From: Dermanyssus gallinae | Taxonomy: Eukaryota; Arthropoda; Arachnida; Mesostigmata; Dermanyssidae | Direction: 5' to 3' | DNA length: 64,000 bases | Assembly (NCBI GenBank): GCA_003439945.1 | Contig: QVRM01002137.1 | Span: 124,001 to 188,000 of the forward strand | Shown: one piece after another, positions 58,250-64,000 of the stretch | How the letters are laid out: each line of letters starts with the position of its first letter | Position numbering within the stretch: the stretch's first letter is position 1 | The notes under the pieces: generated by a model | The model's database searches: none | Seen by the model: only the letters and a program-made list of their open reading frames with translations | What the model was told of the DNA's origin: nothing | Position numbers and translations under genes: made by a program

Positions 58250-60480
58250 CAAATTAGCAAGACGGTTATGTGTTTTTTTACATACTGAACTTTGTATCGT
58301 ACCGGCATGAGATTCACATTTTATGAATCGTATTATGAATAGAGACAATCCTGCTTGGTACTAACATGGCACTGTATGCCTGGCGGGCCCCTAGCGAAAT
58401 TCCGCTGCTATGGAACGAACGTTCTCGATTCATTAGTTGTTCCGGCCGGTCAAGCACAGGTTAATTGATTCCACTACTATGCGTGTCGATTTGATTTGTG
58501 CCAGGACGCTCGTTGTTGTTGTTTCCAATGATTACCATGTACCAGCATGGCTACGCCAGAACTGTGTCGTTCGTCCTGTTGAATTCTGTTAATATTATAT
58601 CAATTGGGCACATTATTGAGCGTGTGCCGCAAGCAAACAGAAAAACGGGCTATCTATTGGCTCGTCCCCTGGCCACTCCCTGACGAAGCGAAATATCTTC
58701 TGCATCCGATGCGATTGTAATCCGTACTTTGCTCGGTCCGATCCGATCATAACTAGACGTGCAGAGCCGTACGACTAGAAATCTACTTTCAGGGATGCTC
58801 AGCTCGAAAAAAGCTGGGTTGCGGGCTCTGTGGTTTTGTGGATATCGTGAGAACCAAGACATTAGAGCCAAGACAAAGATGGCAGAAGAAGAGGGGGCAA
58901 GCCAGCAGAGCGTCGCCAGAGCAGTGACTCCCTACATGCACTTAAGTCAGACCGAAATATCCCGGTCATGTAGGTTAAGGGACCACAACATTCTTAGTAA
59001 TAATAACACTATTCAGACCAAAGGGTGTGTATTATCCATTTTTGTCCCTAGCCCCATGCGAACAAAAAATCCGCACCTTACTAAAGCGCGAGGAAACGAC
59101 GAAAGCGGGAGCAACTTAAACAAGGAAGCCATTCTTTTGCACCACTATGTATAAGGATTACTAAGCAAGCTAATAATAGCTAACGTATAATTTAAAGGCT
59201 ATATGTATTCTCAGATAGGAGATGTATCTAAGGAGGAGCTTCCCGTAAGCTCTTAAGCGAATGGGCTAGCGTTATTTAATAATAAACAAGAAGATCTTCT
59301 ATAAACGTATGTGTATCACAATAGAAATAGTGCTATGTATACATGGCATCGGGAACAACTAGCGAGATAGAGGGACCCTTATCAGCATCAACGTCATCCT
59401 AGGAGGCGTTATCGGTAGAGCAAATACCCGGAGACAGCCGATAAGAAAAATGTTTGATACGAAATAATCTGACGGTGTTTAGCCATCGCTGCTTAACCGT
59501 TACACGACGTCCTCCTATCCTAACCTAATGAGAAAGCGAGCATACTCCGCAAATACGAATTAAAAATTAACCAGTATCGTGATCGTGAATTCGTATTCAT
59601 AGGCACTCCTAGGACAACACCTCGCAAATATGCAGAAGTTCTCAAGCGAAATAACAGTTCTTGAGATCGTAAGAACGTTGCCCGCACTCTGCAGTGTACT
59701 CTGTACTCTGTAAGTAGGCACTGTATGAGGGGTAGAGTTATGTTAAGGCTTTGACGTAGGTGATCGGCTTACAACGATTGAGTTAAAACGAGCAAAAAGC
59801 AAAGAGAAATAAACCACCGGCGTTGAGGACCACCTTAAATACAACCTCAACAGTATCACGTACAACGGGATATCAATATTCTAAAGCTGAGGTACACAGA
59901 CAGAAAGGACCTAAATCAAGGCTTATACAGACGGCCTCTCTAATAGCAAAATTTTGGTGTAACAGTGCCAAATGTAAACTTCTCGTGTTTCAAAGTAATC
60001 CGAGACCCTAAATGTCGATGGATGTCTCCGCTGCTACTTTATGAGCATGTATTACTGTAGTCTTTACACGACTAGGTATAATAAATGTATGTAATGTGGT
60101 AAAAATGGATGGCTATATCGTTTGTACGCGACTGTATAAATACATATACCGATTTATTATGGTTATAAAGGCACATGTACATTAATTTAATAGTTCCTTT
60201 TAATTATCGAGACCGCTGCGTGTGATTCACTGCGAGACCGCTGTAGGCAAATGGCTGACTCTGACATTTATTTTTACGTTAAGCGTTGAACACGCGTAGA
60301 CGGCCGTTGTAGTGGTAATAAAACCTAAATATCGTCTCTCATCCAGCACACGTTCGTTTAAACGACTGTTTGTTATACTTCTAGTTTAGTTATTACCGCA
60401 ATTATTATCATTAATTGCGTGTTTGTTTGTAATATGAATCATTGAATGACAAACGATTGAAAATATTGCCTTAATATTTG
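58250..60480. other. Probable tubulin intron 1, no coding content seen
   Basis: No sequence encoding the conserved first 19 tubulin residues on the minus strand, and no other recognisable exon or element. Confidence 0.5.
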
Positions 60481-60542
60481 AACTTTATATTCGCTATTAC
60501 ATGTGCTATATATGTACAAGTATACATATATGTATGAATGTG

Positions 60543-60545
<3 letters not shown>

Positions 60546-60579
<34 letters not shown>

Positions 60580-60617
60580 AAATATATATATATATATATA
60601 TATATAAATATATATAT
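60546..60617. repeat. (AT)n microsatellite
   Basis: Two AT arrays joined by ATCTAAATA, probably in tubulin intron 1. Another array, 61,757-61,819, is close by. Confidence 0.93.
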
Positions 60618-60854
60618 AAGAAGGAATGACCAACACTTGTTTATAGCAGCGACATGACTTGCTGTGGCGTTCAAGCCGTACTGTCAGAGGGATTTGCTCA
60701 TTTTTGTGGTGATGCTGCGGTCTGTGCGGTAGTCTGACGATGGAGGCTGCAACAAACATAGGTGGAAGCGGCCGACGCTCCACCAGTAGACGCCGACTTG
60801 CGTCTCTGTAGCGGCACTTTTTTGGCGTAACGCGCTGACGTCCGTAGGCCCGTT

Positions 60855-61085
60855 ATTGTTGTTACTTTTGTTGTCGCCGCGGTTGCTGTTGCTTTTGTGG
60901 TCGCTGTTGTTGTTGTTGTTGTAGTACCATTTGTTGAAATTTTCTTTGTCTGTCATCATTATCATCATCTTCATTGTTGGTGGTGCTGCTGCTGCTGTCG
61001 CTGTTGTTGTTGGTGTCGTCGTCTTAATCATTATTGTTGCTGTTATTTGTGTTATTGTTGTCTTTGTTGCCGTCGTCGTCATCGT
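60855..61085 (+). repeat. Imperfect (GTT)n tract
   Basis: GTT-rich trinucleotide sequence with GCT, GTC and ATT variants. All frames are low complexity and none is a credible gene. Confidence 0.85.
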
Positions 61086-61267
61086 TTTAGACCGACGGCG
61101 GTGCTGCGGCGTTCGGCGGACGCCGACAGTGGATCTGGTCGAGGCGAACGACCAATATGGTCAGAGACATGTGGGTGGGCGGACGGTCGGTAGCCCCGCT
61201 GGCGTCAGAAGGCACTGCGCTTCTGCACCACGTAGTTTAGTGTCACAGCCACCGCCACGACTACTAC

Positions 61268-61462
61268 TTTTGCTGTAGTTGTTATTGTTGCTGCTGTTGC
61301 TGTTGTTGTTTTGGTTAATGTTATTGTTGTTGTTGTTGCTGCTGTTATTGTTGCTACTGCTGCTGCCGTTGTTGTTGTTATTGTTGCTACTGCTGCTGCC
61401 GTTGTTGTTGTTATTGTTGCTACTGCTGCTGCTGCTGTTGGTGTTGTTACGATAGTAGTTGT
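61268..61462 (+). repeat. (GTT)n/(GCT)n tract with higher-order repeat
   Basis: A 36-bp unit containing GTTGTTGTTATTGTTGCTAC then TGCTGCTGCC is repeated from about 61,331, giving tandem organisation above the triplet level. Confidence 0.8.
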
Positions 61463-61754
61463 TGTTTCTGCTGTTCATTTTACCGGGCTGTTCTTGCTGT
61501 CTCAGTCAGTCACTCATGGAGACGTACTCCCATTCATACAGCGTTGTGAAGTTGCCCTTCAAATGAGGCAACACTTTTCGTGACGACACGCCATATACGG
61601 CTGACGGCCGGCTAGCTCGTTAACCGATCAGTCGAGAAATAGCTAGCTAGCTAGAAATACGCCAATACTTGCCGCCGTCCATTAGAGCAGAGGCTAATAT
61701 TTTTAAATTGCTTTTGCTGCACTCTGTTGTTATAGTATCTTCCTTGCATCTTCC

Positions 61755-61814
<60 letters not shown>

Positions 61815-61819
61815 TATAG

Positions 61820-62991
61820 TAGAAGAGGCTGCAAAGTTCTAGGAAGTTTTCTTGTATAAGGAGGATTTCCAATCAATCAATATATGTTTGTTCAATGGGC
61901 CTTTTGCTCGTTTTCGACAGACACTATTTTACGAAGTTTCTCCTTTCTTCAATACTGAGTTCTCTTCTTCATCTTGCTCTTACATCCGTTCGGGGCGTGA
62001 GTTTGAGAATATGAACTGGCATTCCTCGTTATGCGTCGCGCGTATTCCTTCGTTTTTGATGATTCTCATCCCACGTGATCTACTACTTCACGTGGGCACT
62101 GATATTTGCCCACCTAGTCATCTTTAGGCCAAGTCAAGTGACTGCCTTTGGCTACCGTACGAGGTCGGCGAAGTGGACGGCTAGGCCCTCCCCTTCCTGC
62201 TTACGCCATTGAGCTAAAGAGAACCGAAAAATAAACAGACGCAATCATGATATTTTCTACGTTCCAGTTTTCTTTGTACAAAATCCTCGGATCCACCACC
62301 AATGGTGGTCAATCTACAGTGGATGGAGAACGATTGAATTAGCTATGAAATTCAAAGGTGCAAGCTCAGCACTATTGGGCTGGCGAGGCCGCTGGCCGCC
62401 AAACGGCTTGAGGTCATCGAAGGTCGCGGGCAAAGACCACCGCGCGCAGCTGCCGGAGGGGTCATGGCTGCAACGTAACAGTAGAAGGTCGGCGTGCGAC
62501 GATGTGTACAATTGAGCTGAGTTCTCTTCGTTTTCTAGCTTCAGCTATTGCATTGTCCAGGCTGGTAGGATAAGCCTAATCTTACATCAGTCACAGTCTA
62601 AGGACACCTTGACGAAACGTAACGGCCGAACAGCCGGCTGGCTGGCAGAAGATTGCGGTACGCGCCGAAAAACACCGAAACCGCTGACTGCCCTTTTCTC
62701 GTCTCCCCACGTCTGTACGGCTCATTTCCTTCTAGTTCCTTTTGTCCCGCGTCTCAAGCGGAACGGCCTCGAATTTCGTCGCGACTGTCCCTCATCGGCC
62801 AGTACACTCTCATAATTACCCTCATCGTTGTGGTTGTTGTTGCTGTCGTTGTTATTGTTGTTGTTGATGATAATGATGTTGCTGCTGTGGTTGTTGCTGT
62901 AGTTACGTTGACGGTTGCTCTATTGGTAGTGAGGGCTGTATTTGCTGCTGTTGTTGTTGTTGTTGTTGTTGCTGCTGCTGCTGTTGTTGTT

Positions 62992-63030
<39 letters not shown>

Positions 63031-64000
63031 GCTGCTGTTGTTGTTTTATGCTTATAGTTATTATTTTGTTTTAACTGTTGTTTTTGTTATCAACGTTGCG
63101 ATCGTTTTCACTGCTACTGGCGTCGCTGTGTTGCTTGTGTCCGATGGGCCGGCCTTGTCCTATTCTTGCTGTGACATGTCTCGTGGTGCTCGGACCACCA
63201 GAGGTTCGGCGTCGTTGTCTAGCAACGAACCGCGTTCGTCTTTTTCTGTTCTTATATCTTGTGTTTGTCTCTTCTCTGTCACTATTTGGTGGGCTGCACT
63301 TAGGCACTCAATATTTTTATTTATTAGAGTAGTAATAGTAGTAGTAGTAGTAGTAGCAACAGTTGTATTCGCAGCAGCAACAATATACTAATATGAGAAT
63401 CTGAAGAATATAATCACATTCAAGATGGGAATCCTTCTAATTAATGAGATGCGAAAGAAGACAAACGCAGATTGTCGCAACTGTCGTAGTTGTTGCTGTT
63501 GTTGTTGTTGTCGTCGGCGACGTTTGGGCATTTGTGTAAAGGCGACTCGGTTAGTTTATCTGTCTGTGTGTCGGTCTGTCCAACCGTCGGCCCGCCGTGA
63601 CAGGTCGTGAGTCACGAAGCTCACCTGGTTTGCTTTGCTTCGCGCACCGCATGCGCGTTCGAAGCCCTATTGCGGCCGCCGCAAGCTCGCGCAACTCAGG
63701 GCCCGAACGAGCCAAAACCCGCCACAATTTGAATTCGAAATGCGCTTGACAAAACGGATTTTATAACAAGCTAAGTAATTTGAAAAAAAGAAAACTTTAT
63801 ATATATACATATATACTAAATCCTTGCAAGTTTTACAGGCCATGATGTGCCAAATAGTGCAACACTCCATTTTGAGAGCTCTCGATGTACGTAATACCAT
63901 CAAATGTGTACGCGTTTGCATCGACCGGTGCGAATATTTGCAAATTTCAGCAGTGGTACAAGAAAACAACCTGTACATTGTTCAACATTCAATCCGATTT
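61820..64000. other. Right-hand edge, no gene recognised
   Basis: Apart from the GTT tract (62.8-63.05 kb) and a GTA-type triplet run at 63,325-63,356, this is unique sequence with short uninformative frames. Confidence 0.45.
62820..63053 (+). repeat. (GTT)n tract
   Basis: Over 200 bp of GTT with GCT interruptions; the longest nearly pure run is 62,948-63,045. Confidence 0.9.

Noticed and set aside
60897..63391. Open frames rich in Val, Cys, Leu, Thr or Asn at the right end
   Set aside because: Products of (GTT)n/(GCT)n repeats in all six frames. No domain, signal or splice support.

Overview
This is a window of animal nuclear DNA. It carries two multi-exon, intron-rich genes, both on the minus strand, embedded in non-coding sequence full of long (AT)n and (GTT)n microsatellites and decayed transposable elements. 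There are no operons, Shine-Dalgarno sites or other prokaryotic signs; introns are GT-AG and run from about 0.1 to 4.9 kb. The gene content (arthropod-type beta-tubulin, an acetylcholinesterase-clade protein) and the repeat content (R1-like and other LINEs, Tc1/mariner remnants, a tRNA-derived SINE) fit an arthropod. A mite or tick is my best guess, but that is inference and nothing here proves it.

Layout. (1) Positions 70-21,690, minus strand: a complete ten-exon coding sequence for a secreted cholinesterase-like protein of 715 residues. It has a signal peptide, an Asn/Gly-rich linker encoded by a (GTT)n microsatellite, and a full cholinesterase-fold domain. The nucleophile serine is replaced by Asp and an oxyanion-hole Gly by Glu, so it should be catalytically dead. 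I derived its splice sites by hand; every phase closes and the summed exon length divides by three. Its introns hold a young 5'-truncated R1-like LINE with a perfect 15-bp target-site duplication, a SINE nested inside an older LINE, a mariner remnant, two Tc1/IS630-type transposase remnants and a Tc1-like repeat present as an inverted pair plus a third copy.

(2) Positions 21.7-47.8 kb: an intergenic region of about 26 kb with no host gene I can support. It contains decayed LINE pieces on both strands (31.1-32.4, 33.5-33.95, 36.86-37.98, 38.85-40.12, 43.4-45.1 kb), two further SINE copies, a tRNA-like segment near 23.0 kb, a 21-bp minisatellite and simple repeats.

(3) Positions 47,812-58,234, minus strand: exons 2-9 of a beta-tubulin gene (codons 20-444 in standard numbering, then stop). 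The exon for the first 19 residues is not seen and probably lies beyond the right edge. Its introns carry more (AT)n arrays, a cruciform-forming inverted repeat, a SINE with a 13-bp target-site duplication and a short poly(A) retro-insert.

(4) Positions 58.3-64.0 kb: probably tubulin intron 1. It contains long (GTT)n and (AT)n arrays and no coding exon I can support.

The two genes share a transcription direction but show no evidence of joint regulation. The most interesting points are the pseudo-enzyme cholinesterase with its microsatellite-encoded linker, the four-copy SINE family with directly readable insertion histories, and LINE fragments bounded by microsatellites.
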